Part shown: in pieces, positions 17,749-25,754 of the stretch | How positions within the stretch are numbered: the stretch's first letter is position 1 | Layout of the letters: every line of letters starts with the position of its first letter | DNA from: JAOUEA01 sp040882605 | GTDB lineage: Bacteria; Actinomycetota; UBA4738; HRBIN12 | Direction: 5' to 3' | DNA: 64,000 bases | NCBI GenBank assembly: GCA_040882605.1 | Contig: JBBEAY010000047.1 | Span: forward strand, 42,432-106,431 | Notes under the pieces: model-generated | Told to the model about the DNA's origin: nothing | Databases searched by the model: none | What the model saw: the letters and a program-made list of their open reading frames with translations, nothing else | Program-made: the position numbers and the translations under genes

Positions 17749-18548
17749 CAGGCGCGCTCCTCGAGCACCGCGATCACGGCTGCCTCGACCTCAGGCTCGG
17801 GCACCTCGTCGGCACCCGTTGCGGTCACGGCCAGTGCGATCGGGAAGATGTGCCGGTAGACACTCGGCCCGCCGGTCGCGACGTCGTCCTCGGAGGCATC
17901 GAGCAGCGCCTCGACGGCCGCCTTGACCGCTTCGTCGCGCGAAAGGCCCTCTCGCCAGCGCTTCTTCAGGGAGTTCTTGGCGGGCTGGGCCCCGGATCCG
18001 GTGGCCTGATAGTCGTCCTCTTCCCAACGACCGCCGGTCGCGTCGTAGTAGAAGAGACGACCGGCGTCCCTGCGCTCGTCGAAGCCCCCGAACAAGGGGA
18101 CGACCACGAGACCCTGCATCGCCAGAGGGAAGTTCTGTCGGATGAGCTGGGCGAGCCGGTTCGCCTTGCCCTCCAACGACAATCGGTCGCCTGTGAGCTT
18201 CTCGTAGTGCTCGAGCTCCAGCTGGAACAGCCGCACCATCTCGACGGCCATGCCCGCAGCGCCGGCGATCGCGATCGCGGAGTAGTCATCGGCCGCGAAG
18301 ACCTTGCGCATCGTGTCATCGGCGATCGTGTAGCCCGACGTCGCGCGCCGGTCGCCGGCGACGAGCACTCCGTCGGCGTAGATCAGCCCGAGCACGGTCG
18401 TGCCGTGGGGCACGCCGGCTGCCGACTCTGCCGACACCGTCTGACGCAGGTGCGCGAGCTCTTCGGGGCGGGCGTCTCGGAGAAGGTCCACGAAGCTCGG
18501 GTTCGCGCCGAACGACGCGCCCGAAAGGGGACGCGAGCGGTCGGTCAC
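17748..18548 (-). CDS. prcB: 20S proteasome beta subunit with propeptide
   Basis: Catalytic N-terminal-nucleophile threonine protease. It has 266 residues with a 49-residue propeptide ending in PHG; cleavage before Thr50 frees TTVLGLIYADG. The other catalytic residues fall at the expected spacing: Asp66 in AGDRRAT (Asp17 of the mature chain) and Lys82 in MRKVF (Lys33). The GTG start overlaps the pup stop by 4 bases, and the stop overlaps prcA by one base. All active-site positions are intact, so an active protease is expected. Confidence 0.96.
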   Translation of the reverse strand: MTDRSRPLSGASFGANPSFVDLLRDARPEELAHLRQTVSAESAAGVPHGTTVLGLIYADGVLVAGDRRATSGYTIADDTMRKVFAADDYSAIAIAGAAGMAVEMVRLFQLELEHYEKLTGDRLSLEGKANRLAQLIRQNFPLAMQGLVVVPLFGGFDERRDAGRLFYYDATGGRWEEDDYQATGSGAQPAKNSLKKRWREGLSRDEAVKAAVEALLDASEDDVATGGPSVYRHIFPIALAVTATGADEVPEPEVEAAVIAVLEERA

Positions 18549-18757
18549 TCGCCGCCCTTCTGCACGTAGCTTTTGACGAACTCCTCGGCGTTCTCCTCGA
18601 GCACCGAGTCGATCTCCTCGAGGATGTCGTCCATCTCATCCTTGAGCTCTGCGGCCTTCGACGACGATCGCACCTGTCCGGTGTCGGCGCTGCTCTCGTC
18701 GTCACCGCCGCCCTTGTGCTGGACCTTCTTCTGTTCCTGCTCCTGCTCCTGCGGCAC
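18545..18757 (-). CDS. pup: Prokaryotic ubiquitin-like protein Pup, ending in GGE
   Basis: A 70-residue, disordered, glutamate- and glutamine-rich protein modifier. The C-terminal half (LKDEMDDILEEIDSVLEE) is the coiled-coil part that binds ARC, and the tail is FVKSYVQKGGE. The last codon before the TGA stop is GAG, so the protein is made with the ligation-ready glutamate. Most characterised Pups end in Gln and need Dop for deamidation. The GTG start at 18757 has AAAGGAG seven bases upstream. It overlaps prcB by 4 bases. Confidence 0.95.
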   Translation of the reverse strand: MPQEQEQEQKKVQHKGGGDDESSADTGQVRSSSKAAELKDEMDDILEEIDSVLEENAEEFVKSYVQKGGE

Positions 18758-18846
18758 GGCACGGCTCCTTTCGATGCGACCTATCCTACCCGGGGGTTTC
18801 GGAACGTTCGGCCTAGGCCTGAAGTCGGCCCACGCGGTGGAGACGT

Positions 18847-20331
18847 TCAGTCCTGGAGCTTGGCCACCAGAGATGCCGCGTCATCGCACGCGGCCAACAA
18901 TTCCTCGACATGCGCCTTCGTGCCACGGAGAGGTTCGCGCATCGGTATGCGCTGCAAGGCATCGGCGCCTGTGTCGACGATCAGCGAGTCCCACGAGGCT
19001 GCCGCGATCGCATCGGGGAACTTGTCGATGCACCGCCCCCGGAAGTACGCCCGTGTATCGATCGGGGGGTTCATGATGGCCGCTTCGACCTCGTCGTCGG
19101 TGGTGAGGCGCTCGACCTTGCCGCCCGCTTCGAGCCGGTAGTAGAGACCCTTGTCGCGACGAACATCGTGATACTGCAGGTCGATGGCACGCAGCTTCGA
19201 GTCGTTCCAGCCGAGATCGTCACGGTCGCGGTAGGCTTGGAGCACGCGATGCTTCGCGACCCAGTCGAGCTCTCGGTGCAGCGTGAGCGGGTCGGTCTCG
19301 AGCGCGGTGAGCACCGCTTCCCATCGATCGAGCACCTCGCGGTGCTCGGGGGTGTCGTCCTCTCGCTCCACGTACTTCTTGGCGTGCTCGAGGTACTCCC
19401 ATTGCAGCTGTACAGCGCTCACTCGGCGCCCGTCGGCGAGTGCGATCTCGTGCGTGCAGGTGATGTCGCGTGAGATCTCGTGCAAGGCTCTCACGGGGCT
19501 TGCGATGGTCAGGTCCGGCAGGAACCGGTCCTCGATCATCTTGAGCACGATGGCGGTGGTGCCGATCTTCAGGAACGTAGAGATCTCACAGAGGTTGGCG
19601 TCGCCCACGATCACGTGCAGCCGCCGGTATCGTTCAGGATCGGCGTGAGGCTCGTCCCGGGTGTTGATGATCGGACGCTTCAGCGTCGTCTCGAGCCCGA
19701 CCTCGGTCTCGAAGAAATCCGCCCGCTGGGTGAGCTGGTAGATCTCGCGGCCACGATCGTCCCAGGGGGCCTCGGCGCCCACCTTCCCCGCGCCGGTGAA
19801 CACGATGCGCGTGACGAAGAACGGCGTGAGGTCGCGCACGATGTCGCCGAACGGCGTCGCCCGGTCGACCAGATAGTTCTCGTGCGTGCCGTAGCTGTTG
19901 CCTTTGCCGTCGGAGTTGTTCTTGTAGATCGACAGGGGTGGCGCGCTCGGCATGGCCTGCGCTACCTCGTGTAAGGAACGCTCGAGGATGCGCTCTCCCG
20001 CCTTGTCGTGGATCACGAGCTCACGGGGAGTGATGCACTCGGGCGTCGAGTACTCGGGGTGCGCGTGATCGACGTAGTAGCGCGCGCCGTTGGGCAGGAT
20101 CACGTTCGCGAGGCCGAGATCTTCGTCGCTGCCCTCGCGCGCCGGCACGGGCTCGAAGCCCCGCGCATCGCGCAGCGGTGATTCCTGTTCGTAGTCCCAC
20201 CGGATGCGTCGGAGCGAACCCGCGTAGGTCGAGATCAGCAGCGACGACGACAGGACCGGGTTGAAATCGGGCGCCCCGACCGCCGCGATGCCGTACTCCG
20301 TCTCGATCCCGAAGACCTTGGGGATGGCCAC
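18847..20331 (-). CDS. dop: Depupylase Dop
   Basis: A 494-residue PafA homologue that cleaves Pup from substrates. The active-site block FGIETEYGIAA is followed by a long insertion (SPLRDARGFEPVPAREGSDE, about residues 50-70) that matches the Dop loop and separates it from PafA. YVDHAHPEYSTPEC and NSYGTHENYLVD are conserved. The GTG start has an AAGGTGG Shine-Dalgarno overlapping the arc stop, so translation is coupled to arc. With a GGE Pup, the deamidase activity would not be needed. Depupylation and Pup recycling remain as its role. Confidence 0.95.
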   Translation of the reverse strand: MAIPKVFGIETEYGIAAVGAPDFNPVLSSSLLISTYAGSLRRIRWDYEQESPLRDARGFEPVPAREGSDEDLGLANVILPNGARYYVDHAHPEYSTPECITPRELVIHDKAGERILERSLHEVAQAMPSAPPLSIYKNNSDGKGNSYGTHENYLVDRATPFGDIVRDLTPFFVTRIVFTGAGKVGAEAPWDDRGREIYQLTQRADFFETEVGLETTLKRPIINTRDEPHADPERYRRLHVIVGDANLCEISTFLKIGTTAIVLKMIEDRFLPDLTIASPVRALHEISRDITCTHEIALADGRRVSAVQLQWEYLEHAKKYVEREDDTPEHREVLDRWEAVLTALETDPLTLHRELDWVAKHRVLQAYRDRDDLGWNDSKLRAIDLQYHDVRRDKGLYYRLEAGGKVERLTTDDEVEAAIMNPPIDTRAYFRGRCIDKFPDAIAAASWDSLIVDTGADALQRIPMREPLRGTKAHVEELLAACDDAASLVAKLQD

Positions 20332-20340
20332 GCGGCCACC

Positions 20341-22080
20341 TTACAGGTACTGACCGGCGTTCACGCGGTCGACCTGGCGACCGTCGCCGTCGTGGCCGAG
20401 CAGCGTGCGGACGTACACGATGCGCTCGCCCTTCTTCCCCGAGATGCGCGCCCAGTCGTCGGGGTTCGTCGTGTTCGGGAGGTCCTCGTTCTCCTTGAAC
20501 TCGTCGCGGATCGCGGTGAGCAGGTCCTCTGTCTTGATGCCCTTGTCGCCCATCGACAGGAAGCGCTTGATCGCGTCCTTCTTGGCGCGGCGCACGATGT
20601 TCTCGATCATCGCGCCCGAGTTGAAGTCCTTGAAGTACAGGATCTCCTTGTCACCGCTCGCGTAGGTGACTTCGAGGAAGCGGTTGCGGTCGTTCTGCTC
20701 GTACATCTGCTCGACCGTCTTCTCGATCATGCGGAAGCACGCCTGCTGGGCATCGCCGCTGTATCGCGACACCTCGTCGGGGTGGATCGGCACGACCGGG
20801 TGCAGGTACTTCGACATGATGTCGGCGGCCTGCTGCTGGTTCGGGCGCTCGATCTTTATCTTCACGTCGAGACGCCCCGGGCGCAGGATCGCCGGGTCGA
20901 TCAGATCCTCGCGGTTCGAGGCGCCGATCACGATCACGTTCTTCAGCGTCTCGACGCCGTCGAGCTCGCTGAGCAGCTGCGGCACGATCGTCGATTCGAC
21001 GTCGCTCGAGATGCCCGTGCCACGGGTGCGGAAGATCGAGTCCATCTCGTCGAAGAACACGATGACGGGCAGACCTTCCTCGCTGCGCTCCTTGGCGCGG
21101 ATGAAGATCTCTCTGATCTGGCGCTCGGTTTCACCGACATACTTGTTGAGCAGCTCGGGACCCTTCACGTTGAGGAAGTAGCTACGGGCATCGTCGCGCC
21201 CCGCGCGCTCGGCGACCTTCTCGGCGAGCGACTTCGCGACCGCCTTCGCGATCAGGGTCTTGCCACAGCCGGGAGGTCCGTACAACAGCACGCCCTTGGG
21301 AGCCTCGAGCTGGTGCTCGGCGAAGAGCTCCGCGTAAAGGAACGGAAGCTCCACGGCGTCGCGGATCGAGTCGATCTGGCCCTCGAGACCACCGATGTCC
21401 TCGTAGCTGACATCGGGGATCTCCTCGAGCACGAGCTCTTCGACCTCTTCCTTGGGAAGCAGCTCTGTGGCCACGCCGGCGCGGGAGTCGAACAACACGT
21501 TGTCACCTGCGCGCACGGGCTTCGTGAGCAGCTCGCCGGCCAGATGAGCGACGTAGTGTTCGTCGCCGCGTCCGATCACCATCACGCGATCGTCGCCCAA
21601 GCGATCTTTGATCTTCACGACCTCGCCGGCCCGATCGGGCTCGAGCACCTCGACCACGTTCAGCGACTCGTTGAGCACCACCTGCACGCCCGGGCGGAAG
21701 GCGCGCTGATCGATGTCGGGGGCCGGCATCACTCGCATCTTGCGCCCAGCGGTGAACACGTCGATCGAGCCGTCGTCGTTGCTGGCGAGGTACACCCCGA
21801 AGGAGGCGGGAGGCTGCGAGAGCTTCTCGACCTCCTCGGCGAGCGCCTCGATCTTGTCGCGCTCGGCCCGGAGCGCGTCGGCGAGCTTCTGGTTCTGACC
21901 GCTCGCGCGGTCGAGCTGATCGCGGGTCTCGGCGAGCTTCTCCTCGAGCACGGTGACCTGGCGGGGTGCGTTCGTGAGCCGCCGGCGCAGCAGGCCGACC
22001 TCTTCCTCCAGGAACTTCACCTGGCTCTGCAGCTCATGTACCTGCGCGTCGTAGCGCTCGACGCGATCGCGTTCCGCCAT
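20341..22080 (-). CDS. arc: Proteasome-associated AAA ATPase ARC/Mpa
   Basis: Hexameric unfoldase that recognises Pup and feeds substrates to the 20S core. Of 579 residues, about 10-95 are coiled coil and 95-230 hold the double OB domain. Walker A is GPPGCGKT, Walker B is VIVFFDEMDS, and the arginine-finger region reads DPAILRPGRLDVKI. The C-terminus is GQYL, the docking tail that inserts into the alpha ring. I chose the ATG at 22080 (MAERDRVERY) because GGAGGT lies seven bases before it. An in-frame GTG at 22089 overlaps that site. First gene of the arc-dop run, so its promoter should lie in 22081-22313. Confidence 0.95.
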   Translation of the reverse strand: MAERDRVERYDAQVHELQSQVKFLEEEVGLLRRRLTNAPRQVTVLEEKLAETRDQLDRASGQNQKLADALRAERDKIEALAEEVEKLSQPPASFGVYLASNDDGSIDVFTAGRKMRVMPAPDIDQRAFRPGVQVVLNESLNVVEVLEPDRAGEVVKIKDRLGDDRVMVIGRGDEHYVAHLAGELLTKPVRAGDNVLFDSRAGVATELLPKEEVEELVLEEIPDVSYEDIGGLEGQIDSIRDAVELPFLYAELFAEHQLEAPKGVLLYGPPGCGKTLIAKAVAKSLAEKVAERAGRDDARSYFLNVKGPELLNKYVGETERQIREIFIRAKERSEEGLPVIVFFDEMDSIFRTRGTGISSDVESTIVPQLLSELDGVETLKNVIVIGASNREDLIDPAILRPGRLDVKIKIERPNQQQAADIMSKYLHPVVPIHPDEVSRYSGDAQQACFRMIEKTVEQMYEQNDRNRFLEVTYASGDKEILYFKDFNSGAMIENIVRRAKKDAIKRFLSMGDKGIKTEDLLTAIRDEFKENEDLPNTTNPDDWARISGKKGERIVYVRTLLGHDGDGRQVDRVNAGQYL

Positions 22081-22265
22081 CGGTGACACCTCCAGCAGGG
22101 TAGAGCCGGATGGTACCCCCGGTCTCCCCGGTTCCTGTGGAGCTCGGTCTCGAGTCTCCTCACCCGTTGATACGGAAGTTCTGCCCGAACGTGTAATGCC
22201 CGTTCCAAGGTAGTTCTGACCTTCGGTCGTGACACCTACGCTATCGGCAGACCCCGACAGGGCTT

Positions 22266-22331
22266 GATGTCATGCCTCGCGGCGTGCGATGTCATGCCTC
22301 GCGGCGTGCGATGTCATGCCTCGCGGCGTGC
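22266..22331. repeat. Three perfect tandem copies of a 22-bp unit at the 3' end of trmI
   Basis: Copies lie at 22266-22287, 22288-22309 and 22310-22331, each beginning gatgtcatgcctcg and ending cggcgtgc. On the minus strand the third copy encodes the last residues (RREA) and the TGA stop of trmI. The other two copies lie after the stop and so repeat the gene's end. The unit length is not a multiple of three. The pattern looks like replication slippage and may vary in copy number between strains. Confidence 0.95.
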
Positions 22332-23111
22332 GATAGAGATGAACCCGGTGTGCCCGACCATGCGGTGGTCGGGGCGCACGCTGCGTTCGGTGACGTGCCA
22401 ACCGCGCTTCAGCGTCTCGAACGTCTCGATGTGCTGGAAGCCGTTGTCCGGCAGAGCGAGCACGAGTTGTTGCACCTGCACGGTCGTCGGCAGGTACGCG
22501 CACACGACGCCTCCGGGCTCGAGCACCTCGCGCAGCGCGGGCAGCGGCCCCCACGGTTCCGGCATGTCGAGCACCGCTCGGTCGTAGCGCTCCTGCGTTC
22601 CCGCCACCTCGGAGAGGTCGCCCCTGCGGAGGTCGACGACATCGGGCACCTTGCCGAAGAAGGCTTCGACGTTCTCAACCGCCTTGTCGCGATGCTCGTC
22701 ACGAAGCTCATATGACACGACCCGTCCTGCGTCGCCGACCGCTCGGCAGAGCGCGATCGTCAGCGCCCCCGAACCCGTGCCCGCCTCGAGGACGCGTGCC
22801 CCCGGGAACACGTCGGCATACGTCACGATCGGTCCGATGTCCTTGGGATAAACGACCTGGGCGCCCCTGGGCATCTTCAACACGAAGTCGGCGAACCTGG
22901 GGCGGAACGACACGAACACCATGCCACGCGACGTCTCGAGCCTCGTGCCCTCGTTCGCTCCGATCAGCGAGTCATGGGCAAGTGTTCCGCTGTGGGTGTG
23001 GTACGTGCCGCCAGCCTCCAGCCGGAAGAGGTACGTGCGATCACGCTGGTCGATCAGCAGGACGCGATCTCCGGCCTCGAAGGGGCCGGGGTAGGAAGCA
23101 GGCAGGCTCAC
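22314..23111 (-). CDS. trmI: tRNA (adenine-58-N1) methyltransferase TrmI
   Basis: SAM-dependent enzyme that makes m1A58 in the T-loop of tRNAs. It has 265 residues. The N-terminal small beta domain includes THSGTLAHDSLIG. The Rossmann core has the SAM motif VLEAGTGSGALT and acidic SYELRDEH, and DMPEPWG is the conserved substrate-side motif. Mycobacterial trmI is also near the proteasome ATPase gene, which supports the assignment. The reading frame ends inside a tandem 22-bp repeat. Its stop is 233 bases upstream of the arc start, so arc is probably transcribed separately. Confidence 0.93.
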   Translation of the reverse strand: MSLPASYPGPFEAGDRVLLIDQRDRTYLFRLEAGGTYHTHSGTLAHDSLIGANEGTRLETSRGMVFVSFRPRFADFVLKMPRGAQVVYPKDIGPIVTYADVFPGARVLEAGTGSGALTIALCRAVGDAGRVVSYELRDEHRDKAVENVEAFFGKVPDVVDLRRGDLSEVAGTQERYDRAVLDMPEPWGPLPALREVLEPGGVVCAYLPTTVQVQQLVLALPDNGFQHIETFETLKRGWHVTERSVRPDHRMVGHTGFISIARREA

Positions 23112-23151
23112 CGACCCAGGCTAGCGCACGGCCGCGCGGGGCGAGTGTCGA

Positions 23152-24282
23152 TCAGGGGATCTCGACCGGCAGCGGTCGAGCGACGAGCTCCACCTCGACG
23201 GTGCGGGTATCGCCTCCGGTCTCGACCAGCTCGATAGAGACCGTATCGCCCGGCGCCAGCCCGTCGAGGACCGCGCCGAGGTTCTCGGGGGTGCGTACCA
23301 ACTGCCCGTCGATCGAGACGATGACGTCGCCCTCGTCGATGCCGACGCCGTCGGCAGGACCGTCGGCGAGCGTGCCGACGACGTAGGCGCCCGACTCGAC
23401 GTCGATGCCCTGCTGGAATCGGAGATCCGCCGTGATCGGGCGGGTCTGCACGCCGAGGTAGGCGGTTGCCGCGAGCGGCTCGTCGATCGAGGACTCGATC
23501 GTGTCCCTGATGAAGTCGATCTTGATCGCGAAGCCGATGTTCTCGGCACTCTGGGTGCCGGCCGAGTTGATGCCGACGACGCGACCCGCCATGTCGACGA
23601 GTGGGCCCCCTGAGTTGCCGGGGTTGATCGCGGCGTCGATCTGGATCACGCTCGGATAGGTGCGAGCAGGAACCTCACCCTGAGGCGTGCCGATCTTTTC
23701 GCAGGCGCCACAGTTCGGGTCCGGCACTTCGATGGTTCGATCGAGGGACGACACGATGCCACTGGTCACGGTCGGGCCGCCTTCGAGGCCGAGGGCGTAT
23801 CCGAGCGCCACGACCCTCTGACCCAGCCGCAGCCCTCCGGAATCACCGAGCGGCACGGTGGGCAGTCCCTGCTCGTCGATGTCGAGCACCGCGAGGTCGT
23901 TCAGGCAGTCGGCGCCGATCAGACGTGCGTCGTACTCAGTGCGATCCTCATCCGACAGGAACACGGTGAGACGCGAGCTCCCCTCGACGACGTGACAGTT
24001 GGTCACGATAACTCCGTCGGCGCGGACGATGAAACCGGTCCCGACACCCTGGCCCGAGCTGCCGTCTATCTGGTAAACGTCTGTCGTCACGTTGACGACC
24101 GCGGGAAGCACGCGCTCCACGACGGTCGCGACCGGTTCCTTGCCGGGGTCGATCGGCTCGCTCGAGGTGGCGCTGTTCAAGCCTGCGACCCCAGTTTCAG
24201 CACCCTTGTCGCCGAGGGACACGGAGCACGCGGTCGCCGACACGGCGAAGGCAGCCACCATCACGATCATCGTTCGTCTCAT
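23152..24282 (-). CDS. HtrA/DegP-like secreted serine protease with PDZ domain
   Basis: Extracytoplasmic trypsin-like protease of 376 residues. The signal sequence MRRTMIVMVAAFAVSATACS ends in a lipobox-like ATAC, so it is probably a lipoprotein. The catalytic triad is His in TNCHVVEG, Asp in LNDLAVLDID and Ser in PGNSGGPLVD. One PDZ domain follows (YLGVQTRPI to about the end). An extra disulfide candidate, NCGACEK, sits before the serine. The frame is open far upstream, but the ATG at 24282 is preceded by GGGAGG eight bases away and begins the signal peptide, so it is chosen. It belongs functionally with the quality-control genes downstream. Confidence 0.92.
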   Translation of the reverse strand: MRRTMIVMVAAFAVSATACSVSLGDKGAETGVAGLNSATSSEPIDPGKEPVATVVERVLPAVVNVTTDVYQIDGSSGQGVGTGFIVRADGVIVTNCHVVEGSSRLTVFLSDEDRTEYDARLIGADCLNDLAVLDIDEQGLPTVPLGDSGGLRLGQRVVALGYALGLEGGPTVTSGIVSSLDRTIEVPDPNCGACEKIGTPQGEVPARTYPSVIQIDAAINPGNSGGPLVDMAGRVVGINSAGTQSAENIGFAIKIDFIRDTIESSIDEPLAATAYLGVQTRPITADLRFQQGIDVESGAYVVGTLADGPADGVGIDEGDVIVSIDGQLVRTPENLGAVLDGLAPGDTVSIELVETGGDTRTVEVELVARPLPVEIP

Positions 24283-24333
24283 CGAGGGGTTCCTCCCGTT
24301 CGAGGGTACGGCGTTCACACGCCTGATTCGATA

Positions 24334-24364
24334 CCCCGAAGGCGGGGGGTTCAGCACTCTGAAC
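24334..24364 (-). terminator. Two adjacent hairpins between the DmdA-like gene and htrA
   Basis: CCCCG-AAGG-CGGGG occupies 24334-24347 and GTTCAG-CACT-CTGAAC occupies 24349-24364, both perfect in their arms. They lie 55 to 86 bases after the stop at 24420 and 52 bases or more before the htrA start. No T-run follows, so a factor-independent terminator is not certain. The second palindrome could instead be an operator for htrA. Confidence 0.4.
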
Positions 24365-24419
24365 GCCCAGATGTGACGAAGATGTTCCTGGTGGCGGATC
24401 GGAGCCGAGATCCCGCAGG

Positions 24420-25601
24420 TTAGGTCGCGAGCGATCCTGCCGGCTTCTCCTTCCGAGGGTCGACGAAGGGGATCGCGGCGGTCGTGCCCGGGATGTGCTC
24501 CCCGTCTTCGGTCTCGATGTCGAGGCGATTGCCCGGTTCCGCCAACCCGATGGGCACCCACACGTACCCGATGTTCTTCTTCAGACCCGGCGACCAGACG
24601 GCATCGGTCATGTGTCCGACTTCCTTGCCTCCTGAGGAGACGATCCAGTATTCCGACATCTCCGCCCGCAGCACGTCGCCGTCGAGCTCGATGCCCACGA
24701 GCTTGCGATCGACGCCCTTCGTGCGGAGCTCCTCGAGCGCGGCCTTGCCGATGTAGTCCTGCGGCTGCTCCTCGACGAGGCGCTCCAGCCCCATCACATG
24801 GAAGGGTGTGTCGCCCAGGCGGATGTCGGAGCCGTAGTTGAAGATGCCGGCCTCGATGCGGCGGCCCTCACAGGGCGCGATCGGTCGGATCTCGAACTCC
24901 TCGCCGGCCGCGGCGATCTTGTCCCAGAGCTCGTCACCTCTTGAGTAGTCGAGCAGGTTGACCTCGAAGCCGGGGATCGCCGTCCACCCGGTGCGGCTGA
25001 TCACGACCGGGATGCCGTCGATGTCGAACTCCTCGATCCAGTAGTACTTGATGTCGTAGATCGCGGCTCCCACGAGCTTCTCGAGGGTCTTGGCTGCCAT
25101 GGGACCTTGCACCTGCATCGGGTGCACATCGGGCGTGCTGACCTGTGCGTCGAGCCCGCTCGAGGCCGCCACGCCGAGCGCGTAGAGCCCCGCATCGGAA
25201 TCGGCGAGCTGCATCCACCAGCGGTTCTCGGCTACGTGGAGCAACACCGGGTCGTTCACGATCGACCCGTCGGGCCCGGTCACGAGCATGTACTTTCCCT
25301 GCTTCACGGCGCAATCCGTGAGGTCGCGGCACGTGATCATATCGATGAGGCGGTCCGCGTCGGGGCCGCTCACCTCGATCGTGCGCTCCACGCCGACGTC
25401 CCACATGGTCACGGCGTTCGACAGAGCCCAGTACTCGGTTTCGGGGTCGTCGTAATACGCCGGCAGGTACATGTGGTTGTAGATGTCATACGACGTGCAG
25501 CCCGCGCGCCTCGTCGCGTTGAAGAACGGGGACTGCCGGTACCAGGGACCGAAGTACAAGGTCGCGCTCTTCTCGAGCATCTCCTGCCGTTCGTTGGCCA
25601 T
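24420..25601 (-). CDS. DmdA/GcvT-like tetrahydrofolate-dependent demethylase, copy B
   Basis: A 393-residue protein of the GcvT/DmdA fold, which moves a methyl or aminomethyl carbon to tetrahydrofolate. The N-terminus (SYDIYNHMYLPAYY), MITCRDLTDC, NDPVLLHV, VQGPMAAKTL, SRTGWTAIPGFEVN and GRRIEAGIFNYG follow the DMSP-demethylase pattern closely. The C-terminal barrel ends near IPFVDPRKEK. It shares many blocks with the neighbour at 25755-26915 and is clearly its tandem paralogue. The start has GGAGG six bases upstream. A palindrome lies 51-64 bases before the start. The substrate is unknown; DMSP, glycine betaine, sarcosine-type or methoxy compounds fit the family. Confidence 0.82.
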   Translation of the reverse strand: MANERQEMLEKSATLYFGPWYRQSPFFNATRRAGCTSYDIYNHMYLPAYYDDPETEYWALSNAVTMWDVGVERTIEVSGPDADRLIDMITCRDLTDCAVKQGKYMLVTGPDGSIVNDPVLLHVAENRWWMQLADSDAGLYALGVAASSGLDAQVSTPDVHPMQVQGPMAAKTLEKLVGAAIYDIKYYWIEEFDIDGIPVVISRTGWTAIPGFEVNLLDYSRGDELWDKIAAAGEEFEIRPIAPCEGRRIEAGIFNYGSDIRLGDTPFHVMGLERLVEEQPQDYIGKAALEELRTKGVDRKLVGIELDGDVLRAEMSEYWIVSSGGKEVGHMTDAVWSPGLKKNIGYVWVPIGLAEPGNRLDIETEDGEHIPGTTAAIPFVDPRKEKPAGSLAT

Positions 25602-25651
25602 GCTGTGCCTCCGCCTGATCTCGAGGCCGGGCCGATCGCCCGGGCGCCAGC

Positions 25652-25665
25652 TGAATCATGGTTCA
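25652..25665. promoter_or_regulatory. Operator-like palindrome upstream of DmdA-like copy B
   Basis: The sequence TGAATCATGGTTCA is a near-perfect palindrome with TGAA/TTCA arms. It starts 51 bases upstream of the ATG at 25601. It shares the form TGAAY-N4-GTTCA with the site in front of the Rieske gene (28271-28284), which suggests one shared regulator. Confidence 0.45.
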
Positions 25666-25726
25666 AACAGGGCTCGAGATGCAAATCGGCGTCGCAGGGT
25701 GTGCCTGCGACACCGATGTTGAATCA

Positions 25727-25743
25727 CCGCTCAATGTGAGCGG
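25727..25743 (-). terminator. Hairpin just after DmdA-like copy A
   Basis: CCGCTCA-ATG-TGAGCGG is a perfect 7-bp stem with a 3-base loop. It starts 12 bases after the stop of the gene at 25755-26915. There is no T-run. It may end or attenuate transcription between the two paralogues or protect the 3' end of the message. Confidence 0.45.
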
Positions 25744-25754
25744 GTCGTTCGAGG

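Noticed and set aside
20392..22086. Long plus-strand open frame opposite arc
   Set aside because: Antisense shadow of a strongly conserved AAA ATPase; no domain is seen in its translation.
24349..24364. GTTCAG-CACT-CTGAAC considered as a LexA-like or TGAAC-type operator for htrA
   Set aside because: Half-sites are inverted relative to the TGAAC...GTTCA form, and it adjoins another hairpin, so it is kept only as a possible terminator.
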